Shown here one piece after another: positions 11,780-21,934 of a DNA stretch of 64,000 nt. The notes under the pieces are model-generated. The model ran no database searches, had not been told where the DNA came from, and worked only from the letters and a program-made list of their open reading frames with translations. The position numbers were made by a program, and so were the translations under genes. The stretch is from Inonotus obliquus. Its lineage: Eukaryota; Basidiomycota; Agaricomycetes; Hymenochaetales; Hymenochaetaceae. The DNA lies in assembly GCA_032164295.1 (NCBI GenBank), contig JAJHTX010000007.1, positions 496,001 through 560,000 of the forward strand, given 5' to 3'. Numbering within the stretch: position 1 is the stretch's first letter; the number at the start of each line of letters is the position of its first letter.

Positions 11780-12766
11780 TCATGGAGATAAAAGTTGATG
11801 ACTCACAAATTGTGCCTCCGTTTCTATTACCGAAATGATTGCCTGTTTCGTCTCCTCCCACCCTCGGAGAACCTTGTCTTTGCAATGGTGGCACTTGCTT
11901 TCCGTCAAAGTAGGCTCGATGGATGACAATGATAACACCTCCATTCCAAGGGGCGCATTCCTGAATGACTCGGCTAGTTGTGATTTTGATATGGACCACC
12001 AAGTTCGGATGGCAACACGTTTTAGTTTCCTGTCTTTGCTCAAAACAGTGGTGTTGACACTGTCACATTCGTGGGGATCAGGGTTTATTTTTGAGCACGT
12101 ATCCACCAAGAACTCGAACTGGTTGAAGAGCGCAGTGATTGCCTCGCCTGTCGTCGAGTGGAACTTCAATAGGTTGAGGTAATCCAACCCAGTCATAAGT
12201 GCGAGTTCAGGTACCTCGAAGCCAGCTATTGGCCATTTGAGGCATGCCAGAGCTGCCGTGTGTGCGCCCCTCTCCCATTTCAGTTGGCATGCCACTGCAT
12301 AGCCAGCGATCGCATCCGTTCTGGTCGTGGATATGCGTGCATAGAAAGCTTCGCGGGCATCTTTGACGACAGCAATCATGTTGTACTTCATAGCTGCACG
12401 CAGTACGTCTCCTATCTCTGACATCTCGTGTGTAGCGAGTTTGGGGGGATGGACTGGATAGCAGAAGCTCAGCAGCAGGCCGATGGTCTTGCCTGTCTCT
12501 GCAACCGGAACAACAGGAGGTGTATCATAGTCTTTGTCTGGGGTTTGCGGCAATGAAAAAATGGTCTTGAAAAATGGAGATGACAGTGCGAGAATGACTT
12601 TGTACACTCGAAAGTCGACCATATCTGATGCTCGAAGGATAATGTCCCCTTCCGGATCGTAAAACTGTCCGGACCGCCGTATCGTCAGGCATCCGCCCGC
12701 ATCGAGTGTCGGGTCGGTAGAGGGACTCGAAGGAACCGAAGGAAAGGCAAATGTCTCTTCATCCAT
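11780..12766 (-). CDS. BTB/POZ domain protein
   Basis: BTB domains mediate dimerisation and often link substrates to cullin-3. The single open exon gives 328 residues from the ATG at 12766. The BTB fold begins near residue 30: GQFYDPEGDIILRASD, FRVYKVILALSSPFF, then TGKTIGLLLSFCYPVHPPK. This is the large Agaricomycete family of short BTB proteins with a helical tail (AREAFYARI, YAVACQLKWERGA). A zinc-like CHHCKD pair lies near the C-terminus, as in relatives. The frame ends just after a strong GTGAGT donor at about 11795, so a small terminal exon further downstream is possible. A relic duplicate lies at 11130-11480. It is divergent from the F-box/LRR-like gene. Confidence 0.82.
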   Translation of the reverse strand: MDEETFAFPSVPSSPSTDPTLDAGGCLTIRRSGQFYDPEGDIILRASDMVDFRVYKVILALSSPFFKTIFSLPQTPDKDYDTPPVVPVAETGKTIGLLLSFCYPVHPPKLATHEMSEIGDVLRAAMKYNMIAVVKDAREAFYARISTTRTDAIAGYAVACQLKWERGAHTAALACLKWPIAGFEVPELALMTGLDYLNLLKFHSTTGEAITALFNQFEFLVDTCSKINPDPHECDSVNTTVLSKDRKLKRVAIRTWWSISKSQLAESFRNAPLGMEVLSLSSIEPTLTESKCHHCKDKVLRGWEETKQAIISVIETEAQFVSHQLLSP

Positions 12767-13247
12767 TCTAATCAATATTATTTCAGCTTGCGTAAATCCG
12801 TAGGAAGTATAATACCTCTGGACATACCCACAAGTAGGAATCTTGCTATGCATGACTAGTAAAAAGTGTCCCTGTTGTTATAGACCTTAAGAGACGGCTT
12901 GTGGTGAAAGCGAGGTCGATACGTAGGACAAACATGCTGGAACCTAACAGTTTACACGTTTGCAGAAGCCTGTTCCTTCAACTTCAAGTTCTCACTTCCT
13001 CACCACCACCTACACGTGATAGATAGCACGTGATGGGAACCTCCGTGCGCACACAAAATTGTTACATTGCAATGCGTCGGCATCCTAGCCTAAGGGGACT
13101 ATTCGCATTCACGCTACCGCGGAATGAGGAACCAGAGAATGCTGCTACTTTGCATCGTCGCCACTTCCCTCTCGGTTTGAGCGATTCTACAAATGTGGTG
13201 CTGCTTGTCTTTTCATCACCCAAGGCGGTAGGCGACAGCCGTTTCTC
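12767..13247. promoter_or_regulatory. Divergent promoter, BTB and LRR-like genes
   Basis: A 481-bp divergent intergenic region. Two CACGTGAT sites lie close together near 13013 and 13027. Part of it (12790-12890) recurs in the BTB relic. Confidence 0.4.
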
Positions 13248-15029
13248 ATGTTGGAGCGAGCTCTCAACAGCACGAAGCTTTTTGATCCACAGACGGGTCT
13301 CCTCGTCCCATTCTGGTCCCACTCTGACGCTCTCGTGGCTCAGTTGTTGCTCCAGCATGGGGTGTCAAAACAACACTTCAATCAGCTCCTGGATGTGCTC
13401 TTGGACCCTTCCTTCTCCCTAGACGAATTGACTTTGAAGAATGCCACTGACGTCGACGTACGGATATCTGAATATCGAAGAGAACTGGCGGAAGAGAGGA
13501 GCTTGAAGAACAACATCTGCGACATTCCAACTGCTAAATCAAGTCATACGTCGGAGAACTTGGGTTTCGTCGGGATGCCCTTGGTTGCCTATGAACTTGT
13601 ACTAGAACAGATGCTCGCAGAGATGCACCACTTCAGCACCGAAGCGGACGCCACATCACTTTCTCCCTTGTCGGGCGAAGTAAACACCGCCTCCCTTACG
13701 GGTCTCCTTCAGACTACATTCAAGCGCATGTCCCTCGTACACCGCTCATGGACTGAGCCTGCACAACGTGCACTTCGTCGGAGGATTATACTCACCAGTC
13801 GACGTAGCCTACGCGAATTCGCGAGGAGCCCAGCATGTGGTATTGGCGTGCGCGAATTCATGTACAAGATTCCCAAGAGCGAAGTCTGCACATTCTTTCA
13901 CGAAGCGAATGTATCGCGCGAACATTGGTGGACACTCGCTTCTGTCATTTCTCGTCTTACAACACTACGATATCTTTGCCTTAGCGTCGAGAGCGCGCAT
14001 TTGGCTGATTTATCTGGGCTTGAGATGGTTCTGAATGCCGTTGAGGGATTGAAGAGCCTGGAGGGTCTTTGGTTACTGTCTATGAGAGATCACTGCCCAT
14101 ACCTTCCCAAGGTATGCATCACAATTTCGAAGCTCCCAAATCTGCGCTTCTTAGCGATATGGAACTGGACGTGTCCAACGAGACCTAGTCCTGCCGGTGG
14201 AAGTGCTACTGCAGATTCTCAGGAAAAGTTGCTTTGTATAACGCCTCCCTCGAGCTTAAAGGCATTGCAAATGCGAGACGAATACCTGACAACCCCACCA
14301 AAATATCTATCATGGCTCTTCCAACCCCGCGGCTCGTATTCTCTAGACACGCTCGACCTGCACATAACCTTTTCTCGACCTGTGCCCCTCATGCCTCTGG
14401 ATCCTACTTTTCCTAACGCAGAAATGAACTATACGACATCGCGTGTTGACTCGGGTTTGCTTCTCTCAACTCTAGAACCTCTTCTCCCGAATCTCTCTTC
14501 ACTGGCAATCAAGCTTTTCTACCTTGATACGAGTACTGCATGTGGAGCTTTCTTGCACGATTCAGATATTCAGACACTCTTGTCGGAGTCTACGTCATTG
14601 AAGCGTGTTCGCTTGCATCGGCTCCGGGCAGGAACACACGTGGATGGTATCCCTCTCCCTTTCGCCGATGTTGGCAGTGCTGCTCGAGCTCGAGCGTATG
14701 CTGATCCGGTAACAATAACGAGACTTTCAACACCTCTCGTTCTTCCTAGTACTCTTGAAGAACTTCACATGCATTACACTTACAGCTGCATTAATTGGCG
14801 GACACAGGACATGAGATTGTGGGGTACGCTCAGCGCGAGCGATTCGCCCCGCCTCAAGCGGGTACTTGTAAGTAACGGGGAGAGTGATTTGGAAGGCGGG
14901 AGAGGTAAGATGGTAAATCCTAGTGTGGACCTGCCGAGGACGAGCGACCTATGTAAAAGACTTGGAGTTGAGTTGGTTGTCTATGAGAGGGTGTATGAGA
15001 ATCGACATGTAATTGATATCTTGTCATAG
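13248..15029 (+). CDS. F-box/LRR-like protein
   Basis: Single-exon protein of 593 residues. The first 130 residues are a charged helical region (ISEYRRELAEERSL). A degenerate F-box-like stretch may lie near LGFVGMPLVAYELVLEQML and is followed by LVHRSWTEPAQRALRRRI, a signature seen in many basidiomycete F-box-like proteins. The C-terminal 400 residues contain irregular leucine-rich repeats (LTTLRYLCLSV, LPNLRFLAIW, LPNLSSLAIKL, STLEELHMHY). Such proteins are presumed SCF-type adaptors, but the F-box itself is weak here. The start at 13248 is the first ATG of the long frame; there is no clear upstream exon. Confidence 0.75.
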   Translation: MLERALNSTKLFDPQTGLLVPFWSHSDALVAQLLLQHGVSKQHFNQLLDVLLDPSFSLDELTLKNATDVDVRISEYRRELAEERSLKNNICDIPTAKSSHTSENLGFVGMPLVAYELVLEQMLAEMHHFSTEADATSLSPLSGEVNTASLTGLLQTTFKRMSLVHRSWTEPAQRALRRRIILTSRRSLREFARSPACGIGVREFMYKIPKSEVCTFFHEANVSREHWWTLASVISRLTTLRYLCLSVESAHLADLSGLEMVLNAVEGLKSLEGLWLLSMRDHCPYLPKVCITISKLPNLRFLAIWNWTCPTRPSPAGGSATADSQEKLLCITPPSSLKALQMRDEYLTTPPKYLSWLFQPRGSYSLDTLDLHITFSRPVPLMPLDPTFPNAEMNYTTSRVDSGLLLSTLEPLLPNLSSLAIKLFYLDTSTACGAFLHDSDIQTLLSESTSLKRVRLHRLRAGTHVDGIPLPFADVGSAARARAYADPVTITRLSTPLVLPSTLEELHMHYTYSCINWRTQDMRLWGTLSASDSPRLKRVLVSNGESDLEGGRGKMVNPSVDLPRTSDLCKRLGVELVVYERVYENRHVIDILS

Positions 15030-15346
15030 ATTTGGATAATTTGTGTATATATAGATACAGAAAGTTATGAAAGGATGATAAACAAACCATCATATAAAGA
15101 GCCGTTTCGTTTATATCGTTTGTACATACATACATTCCAAATCTACAGAGTGGTAGGTACATGGCTACAACAAAGCCGTAAGCTTCAACTGGAGGATACA
15201 CAGAAGAGTCCTGATCAACCATGATACACTGGGCCATACCTTCATAACGGAGGGAAAAAGGACAACACCGAAAGAAAAGAAAGAATGAAAGAAAACCTGG
15301 TCCATAAAACATTCACTCCATCCATTCATCCCTAATAAATACTAAC
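15030..15346. other. Gap between convergent 3' ends
   Basis: Only the 3' flanks of the two LRR/F-box genes are seen, AT-rich and without a gene. Confidence 0.5.
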
Positions 15347-17074
15347 CTAATCATCCTCCTCAAACCCAGGAGCGTATATCAACCGAGCTTCAGGAGGGAA
15401 GAAAGACTGGATAGCTTGATGATGGATTTCTCTCACTTGCAGACACTCCGTCGCGCTTAGTTCTTCGAGATGGGCGACGAGATTGTGTTGTGCGGCAAGG
15501 ATACGTGAACGGACCATTCGCACAACGGCTTCGCCCGACATTTTCTGACATTTGGAGAATTTGAGTCGGGTGAGGTTTGGGAGGACTGGCGGACGGAGAG
15601 GGAGGAACGTTGCGCTAGGCCGGTCGTCCAGTCTGATATCGTTATCGCCCGAGTGGTCGGTTATGCTTTCACCAATGGAAGAGTTACCCGGGGGAGCGTC
15701 CACTTCCAATGCTCGAACAACATTATCCGACATATCACTCGCAACAATCGTAAACTTCTCCAATTTCGGCAACCTCGCAAACAACCACTTAAAATCCTTC
15801 GTCCTCAAATCCGCGTAATCCATCACGAGCTCTCTTAATTCCGAAGCATCGCGGGAGAAAAGTTTGCGAAGTCCCATACCAGTTGCGTGATCTGTCCAGG
15901 GTGAACGAGAGAAATCGTGTGCTTCGTCTTCGCTATCGCCCGGTTCGCCTGGATTTGGATGTTCGAAGACGCTAGAAGAGTTGATATGAATAAGGGTGAG
16001 CGACTGGAGTTGCGGTGCTCTAATGTGCGACAGTATACACCGGGATGAGCAGATCCCACGGACGGACAATCGTCGGAGATGTACTAATTCAGCGGGTTCA
16101 ACATCCCCGCAATCTGGTCTATACTCCGGATCGTGTACGAGGAAGAGCTCGTTGAAGTTGGAAATCTCGATAAATTGAAGGGCTGGGAAAGCGGAGAGAA
16201 ATGGGACGACGCGGTGCATTGGAAAGTCGCATTCTGTGCTGCTATTCATGAGCACGAGGGAAGTTACTGTCTCGAACGGGGCGACGTGCTCTGGAGGAGG
16301 TAAGCACCGTACACCCAGCACATACATCTCCCTCAGCCTCTCATCGTCCGCTTTGAAATTCTTAACCTGTGGAGCATCCCTTCCACCCCACCAAGTCCTA
16401 GGACTATTCACGTCGTCCGGTGAAAGGAGCTGCAAATCGCTTCCCATAGCTTTCTTGGGGGATAGAGTTATGAGTAACGACTCTAAACGCGGTTCCTCGC
16501 AATCCTTGACCGTCAGAAACCTCATACGAGAATGCAAATACGAGATGTTCCGCCATTTCGATGCACCGCGGAGCGCATAAGATAGTAAGGGCAGTACAGA
16601 ATCGCGATGCCTTGTATCGAGATCTATATCGAGAGGAAGCTTCCCACTTCGCGAAAGCCATACATCTGCTTTGGCTCTCGAGCGATTAGGATCGAATCGA
16701 GCGTCGCTCAGTCGAAGATGACTCCACAATGATGGTAATTCGGTTAAGATTGCCCGCCATTGGGAATTAACGAGCGAGAGTGTGGCTGCGACATCCGAAT
16801 CGTCTTGAATGGCAAACGAGAAGATAAGGATGAGCAATTCTATGGGTAGCTTGTCTAGCAGGCTTTGGCCTCTTGACATTGAGGCTGCCGTTGGCATTGG
16901 GGTTGACGCTGGTAGCTCGGATGTAGAACGATGGATCGGTGACGATATCTCCAAGAAATGCGATGTTTCGAGTTTGGTGGTTGTTATTGCATCCTGCGTC
17001 TGCGTCGAGGTCATCAGAGAAAGTCGTTGCTGAGCATCCTGGGCATTATCATCTTGGAGAACGTCGACCTCCAT
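15347..17074 (-). CDS. F-box protein
   Basis: 575-residue, single-exon F-box protein. The F-box lies at about residues 70-110: LLDKLPIELLILIFSFA, then LSLVNSQWRAILTELPSLW, followed by LRLS. It is the typical Agaricomycete arrangement in which the F-box is followed by a long leucine-rich C-terminal half (ALQFIEISNFNELFL, LRRLSVRGI, LVHLEELSATECLQ). It would act as the substrate-receptor subunit of an SCF ubiquitin ligase. An in-frame start lies further upstream at 17242, but the ATG at 17074 (MEVDVLQDD) is a more ordinary start. It converges on the preceding LRR gene, and the 290 bp upstream separate it from the RNR1 3' end. Confidence 0.85.
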   Translation of the reverse strand: MEVDVLQDDNAQDAQQRLSLMTSTQTQDAITTTKLETSHFLEISSPIHRSTSELPASTPMPTAASMSRGQSLLDKLPIELLILIFSFAIQDDSDVAATLSLVNSQWRAILTELPSLWSHLRLSDARFDPNRSRAKADVWLSRSGKLPLDIDLDTRHRDSVLPLLSYALRGASKWRNISYLHSRMRFLTVKDCEEPRLESLLITLSPKKAMGSDLQLLSPDDVNSPRTWWGGRDAPQVKNFKADDERLREMYVLGVRCLPPPEHVAPFETVTSLVLMNSSTECDFPMHRVVPFLSAFPALQFIEISNFNELFLVHDPEYRPDCGDVEPAELVHLRRLSVRGICSSRCILSHIRAPQLQSLTLIHINSSSVFEHPNPGEPGDSEDEAHDFSRSPWTDHATGMGLRKLFSRDASELRELVMDYADLRTKDFKWLFARLPKLEKFTIVASDMSDNVVRALEVDAPPGNSSIGESITDHSGDNDIRLDDRPSATFLPLRPPVLPNLTRLKFSKCQKMSGEAVVRMVRSRILAAQHNLVAHLEELSATECLQVREIHHQAIQSFFPPEARLIYAPGFEEDD

Positions 17075-17364
17075 TGATATGGATTGGAGGGTGGTGGTAC
17101 GGAGAGGAGAGCTATGTAGTAAAGGTCCCGTGACTGACAATCGGGAGAATCGGGCGATTTTAACGATGAGAACTATATCCGGATTATATCCGGAAAACAA
17201 AGGGAGAGAAATACAGTCTATATATTGGAAACGCAGTAACATACAAGTGGGAGATGCAGCACAGTAAACAATAAAACAGTCGAGTGGCGATCAGATAGTA
17301 CAGAACTATTCATGATGAGCAGACAGAGTACACAGCGAGGACAGTCAACAAACATCGAACACAT

Positions 17365-20300
17365 CTAACCGGAGCACATCAGGCATGCTTCCTTGTTTTC
17401 TAGCGAGCATAGCAGCTTCGCTTCCGCGAGCTCCCGCTCTTGTTGGCGCTGTAACGCAGCAGCATATTCGGGGTCGACAGCCTTTGACACTTCGCCGTCA
17501 AGGGATAGCGGCTCAGGCTCTTCTGCCTTGATGGGTTCTGGCTCAGGCGAGGCGTAGTGGGAATGTGTCGGAGAAGCAGGGGGTTCCGATCGTCGTCCGT
17601 TCTCTCGAGGTGGCGTTGCAACAGGAGGCATCGGTCTCGGAACAGTAGCAAATGGCGCAGGTGCGGCTGTGGTTATATCGTTACTGATTCCCGTCCCGTT
17701 CGGAAGGGTCGCGGCAGCTTCAGCAGCCTTGACCGCTGCCTTATCGACGGTGAACTGAATAGCTTGAGCAGCAGGACGCGTGCGAAGATAGTACATTCCT
17801 GTCTTGAGACCCTTCTTCCAACCGTAGAAATGCATGCTCGTCATCTGTCCGTTAGTCGGTGCCTGCAAGTGAATGTTCAAGCTCTGACTTTGGCAGATGA
17901 ACGCTCCCCGGTCCGCCGCCATGTCTATAATCTTCTTCTGCGAGATCTCCCAAACGGTCTTGTATATAGCTTTAACATTGTCCGGAATACCTGAGATGTT
18001 CTGGACCGAACCATTGTGGGCGATGATGAGATTACGCATTTGTTCATCCCAAAGACCGCGGTCAACGAGCTCGCGAAGTAACCATGGGCAGACAACCTGG
18101 AATTCCCCAGAAAGCACGCGACGCGTGTAAATGTTGCTCGTGTATGGCTCAAAGCATTCATTGAATCCAAGGATCTGACTTGTCGAAGCAGTCGGCATCG
18201 GTGCAAGGAGCAGTGAGTTGCGAAGGCCGGTCTGGGCAATCTTTTCCTTGAGTGACTTCCAGTCCCAGAGGTCGCTAGGTTCGACACCCCACAGATCATA
18301 CTGAAGCTTGCCTTGAGAGGCTGGGCTACCTTCCCACGTCGAGTACGGGCCCTCAATTGCGGCCATTTCCGAGCTGGACTCAAGTGCGGCGTGGTAGATC
18401 GTCTCGAAGATCTGGACGTTAAGCTTCCGAGCTTCCGCAGAATCGAAGGGTAAGCGAAGCGCCATGAACGTATCCGCTAGGCCCTGGACGCCAATACCGA
18501 TCGGCCGGTGACGCATATTCGAGTTACGTGCTTCTTGGACAGGGTAATAGTTCACATCAATGATACGATTCAAGTTGTAGGCCACGACCTTCGCGACGTC
18601 ATGCAACTTCTGAAAGTCGTACTGGTCGCCACGAATGAAAGACGGTAGAGCAAGAGACGCAAGATTGCAAACAGCGGTCTCGTCAGGTGCAGAGTACTCG
18701 ATGATCTCTGTACAAAGGTTAGAAGACTTGAGAGTGCCAAGGTTCTGCTGGTTTGATTTGCCTATACGAAAATAAGACTCTAATGTAGTAAAGACGCAGA
18801 AAGCTAACGTACGATTTGCAGAGTCTTTATACAGCATGAAGGGCCCACCGGTTTCAACCTGAGCCTCTATGACGGAGTACCATAGTTTCTGTGCTTTGAC
18901 CGTCTTCCGGGCACGGCCTTCTTTTTCATACTTCTCGAAGAGCTGTTCAAACTCCTCGCCCCAGACTTCGTGAAGGCCGGGAGCCTCATTGGGGCAGAAG
19001 AGAGGCCAGTCCCCATCAGCTTCAACTCGCTTCATGCTACATGATAGTTAGGAATGTCACTGTCAGTTACAGACATGATCCAACTCACAAAAGATCTGGG
19101 ATCCATAGAGCGTAGAACAAATCGCGAGCACGGACCTCTTCCTTTCCGTGGTTCTTCCGTAAGTCGAGGAATTCGAAGACATCAGCATGCCATGGTTCGA
19201 TGTAGATACAGAATGCACCAGGACGCTTGTTACCTCCTTGGTCAACATAGCGAGCCGTTGCATCGTAGGCACGAAGCATTGGGACGATGCCATTTGAGTA
19301 GCCATTTGTACCAGCGATGTATGACCTATTGGATTCGTTAGTCATGAGCGAAGGTGAAAACATTATCATAGCGCACCCTGTGGCACGGATACAGTGGATT
19401 GCAAGACCAATACCGCCGGCAGTCTTACTGATCATCGCACATTGCTTGAGAGTATCATAAATGCCTTCAATGCTGTCGTCTTTCATGCAAATGAGGAAAC
19501 ACGAGCTGAGCTGGGGTTTGGGTGTACCAGCATTAAATAGAGTTGGGCTTGCATGTGTGAAGTAACGCTGCGACATGAGATGGTAGGTTGCTATTGCTCG
19601 ATCTACATCACGACCATGGATGCCAACTGCGACACGCATGAGCATGTGTTGAGGTCTCTCTGCAATCTTGCCGTTGATTCTCAGTAGGTAAGATCGCTCG
19701 AGAGTCTTGAAACCGAAATACTGGTAGTGGAAATCACGCTCGTAGAGGATGGCTGAGTCGAGGAGCTCCGCGTTGTCCCGTACGACCTCGTAAGTGTCGT
19801 TTGAGATCATTCCGGCCGGCTTACCGGTTTTCGGATTGACTGCATGGACATGGGTTCACCAAGAACAGAATTGCATGTAATAGGCGGCTCACCATAGTTG
19901 TACAGATCGGTAATGACTTCTGAGAATCGCTTTTTGGTCTCCTTATGCAAATTGGATATGGCGATGCGGGCGGCAAGGATAGCATAGTCGGGATGCTTGG
20001 TCGTAAGGTAAGCGGCAGTCTCTGCGGCAAGATTCTGTTGTTCCAACGTGTCAGCGCCAGACACTGAAGCAAGCAACTAGACGCACGTCGAGTTCCACAG
20101 TGGTCACACCTTGATAGACACCTGCGACAACCTTCTTCGTGATTCTATGACACAGGTCAGGACCGATGAAACGTATACATCAGACCCTACTCACTCAATA
20201 GGGTCAACGTGTTTTGGATCCAGGCCGAAGCACAGCTTGCCAATACGCGCTGTGATCTAGGTGCGCGTCAGAGGAATTGTGGTTGTCATCGATGAGACGA

Positions 20301-20489
20301 CCGCGTACCTTGTCGAAAGCTACGCGCTCTTTGCGTCTGTACGATGAGAGAAAGTAAGTAAACCACGTCTTGAGTAGGCTCATTGAGCGCAACACTACAC
20401 ATACCCATCTAGCCGAGCACGAGTCAGACATGAGGAAAACGGTGAACTGACAACGCGTGGCACTCACCTCTTTTGAAGACGTAGGCCAT
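17365..20489 (-). CDS. RNR1: Ribonucleoside-diphosphate reductase large subunit
   Basis: Reduces ribonucleoside diphosphates to deoxyribonucleotides for DNA synthesis. Ten exons: 20489-20468, 20408-20405, 20336-20309, 20256-20195, 20144-20087, 20034-19893, 19839-19377, 19325-19089, 19036-18813, 18761-17365; 878 residues, close to yeast Rnr1. The second exon is only 4 nt and is needed to read [13 protein letters not shown]. The N-terminal ATP-cone is followed by active-site segments: SSCFL (first redox Cys), [15 protein letters not shown] with the radical Cys and Glu, and [19 protein letters not shown] and the tail CLMCSG that receives electrons are also present. A Pro/Ser-rich linker of about 80 residues precedes the tail. 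The promoter has cell-cycle ACGCGT boxes. Confidence 0.97.
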
Positions 20490-20573
20490 TATAGGCGGTT
20501 GATGGTTTTATCCTATGAACGGACGATGAAGGCGGGATGGTGGTGAGATGAAGGAGAGGAGGGACGCGACGCG

Positions 20574-20850
20574 TCTGTTATAAATTGACCTCCATCAAAG
20601 ATTGGTAAGCATCACGCTTTCAGTCGGAGCTTGAATGGAAAGTGACGAAACATCTCAAATAAATTCAGACAGGGAAACATAAAGTATGTAAATATTACCA
20701 GCGCCTCTAAGCACTAGTTTTCTCTTGAATACGCGGCAGCTCCGTACAAAATATGAGAGGATGGATTTTATAATCGCAAAAAGGTGGGGATAACGCGTGA
20801 ATCTAACGTGGGAAAAACAACAGTCACACATAATTAAAGCTGTGACGCGT
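20574..20850. promoter_or_regulatory. MCB-type ACGCGT cluster in divergent promoter
   Basis: The 460-bp gap between RNR1 (minus) and the small gene at 20950 (plus) holds three ACGCGT hexamers at 20579-20584, 20793-20798 and 20845-20850, plus a half-matching ACGCGA at 20574. ACGCGT is the MluI cell-cycle box bound by MBF, the G1/S factor that drives RNR genes in yeasts. Sites are seen directly; cell-cycle control is inferred. Confidence 0.7.
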
Positions 20851-20949
20851 AGCGCGTTCTTGATGTTTGGCCGCTTTTCCAATCCACACCTTTCGCTCGA
20901 CTACCTCCTTTCGTTTTTCCGCTCTAGCTGCTCTTAACTGCAATCAGAA

Positions 20950-21623
20950 ATGCCAGCGACACACCAAGCAGCTCATGTCATCGACCCAGTTTATGCGAGC
21001 CCTGTTCTGCGCTCTCCCTCGCCTGCAGAGTCAATCAACACAGAGTATGGTCCAGATGATACGAGCATGGATGATGCCGGGACTGATGATGAGGAATTTG
21101 CGCGTCGAGTCGAAGAGCAGATCGGCCTGAGACGGACAACGTGGGAGGAGGCGGGCCCTCCTAAGCCTGTCATATTGCCACGACCACCGAAGGACAGTAA
21201 AGAGGAACAAAGTAAGCAGCCATTTTTATCTGCACGTTTCATCCATGATTCACCATAACCTCCTCTTCGATACACTTATCTGCTTGCACTGTTCTAGTAT
21301 TGTTTGATCGCGTGATGAAGAATCTGCGAGAGAAAGTCAAAGCGCTGGAAGACGAGGAGCTCTTCGAGAATGCTATAAGGCAGAATCCTGGTCCAGCATA
21401 TGTTCCGTCAGAACCACGTCAACTCGACGTCGACGCAGTCATGCGCAGCATGTTTCCGCCATCTTCAAAGCCGCTGCAGAATATTTACCCTACTGCTTAC
21501 CCTGCCAGCTCTACGCCGAGTTATCCTTCAACAATGACTACTCAACCGCAGCCTTCTAACCAGCAGAATGGCGACGCGACGTTCTCAGGCTTTCGGTTCG
21601 GAAATTTAGGGAGGACTCAATAG
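20950..21623 (+). CDS. Small uncharacterised protein, 195 aa
   Basis: Two exons, 20950-21211 and 21298-21623, with an 86-nt intron. I do not recognise the family. The N-terminus is acidic (EYGPDDTSMDDAGTDDEEFARRVEEQIGL). The middle is a predicted helix (ILFDRVMKNLREKVKALEDEELFEN). The C-terminus is Pro/Ser/Gln-rich and probably disordered. It shares the ACGCGT-rich promoter with RNR1, so expression at G1/S is plausible. The start is the first ATG after the promoter. Confidence 0.7.
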
Positions 21624-21934
21624 CACCGGAGTAACAGGGCCGAATTACGATTCGCCTCGTTTGTTATAATAGCAACGCGTAGAGATTGAAGCTTGGTTTT
21701 CGCCGACTGAATGTACAACAACGTATCTCCTGTACCAGACGGAATGCAAGATGTTCGGTGCTTGATACGAGTAATACGGACAATTAATGGTGACTTACTA
21801 TGAGGAATGACAGGATATGAAAGAAAAATAAGAGCAGAGTCCATGAAGTGGTGTGATCGTGGGAACTTCTTGTTGCCCAGTTTTGAAATCTCGTCTCTCT
21901 TCACGATGAGCTCTGAACTCCTCCAACATACAAC
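21624..21934. other. Gap, eIF3i upstream region
   Basis: Contains the 3' flank of the small gene and the eIF3i promoter. No other gene is seen. Confidence 0.5.
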
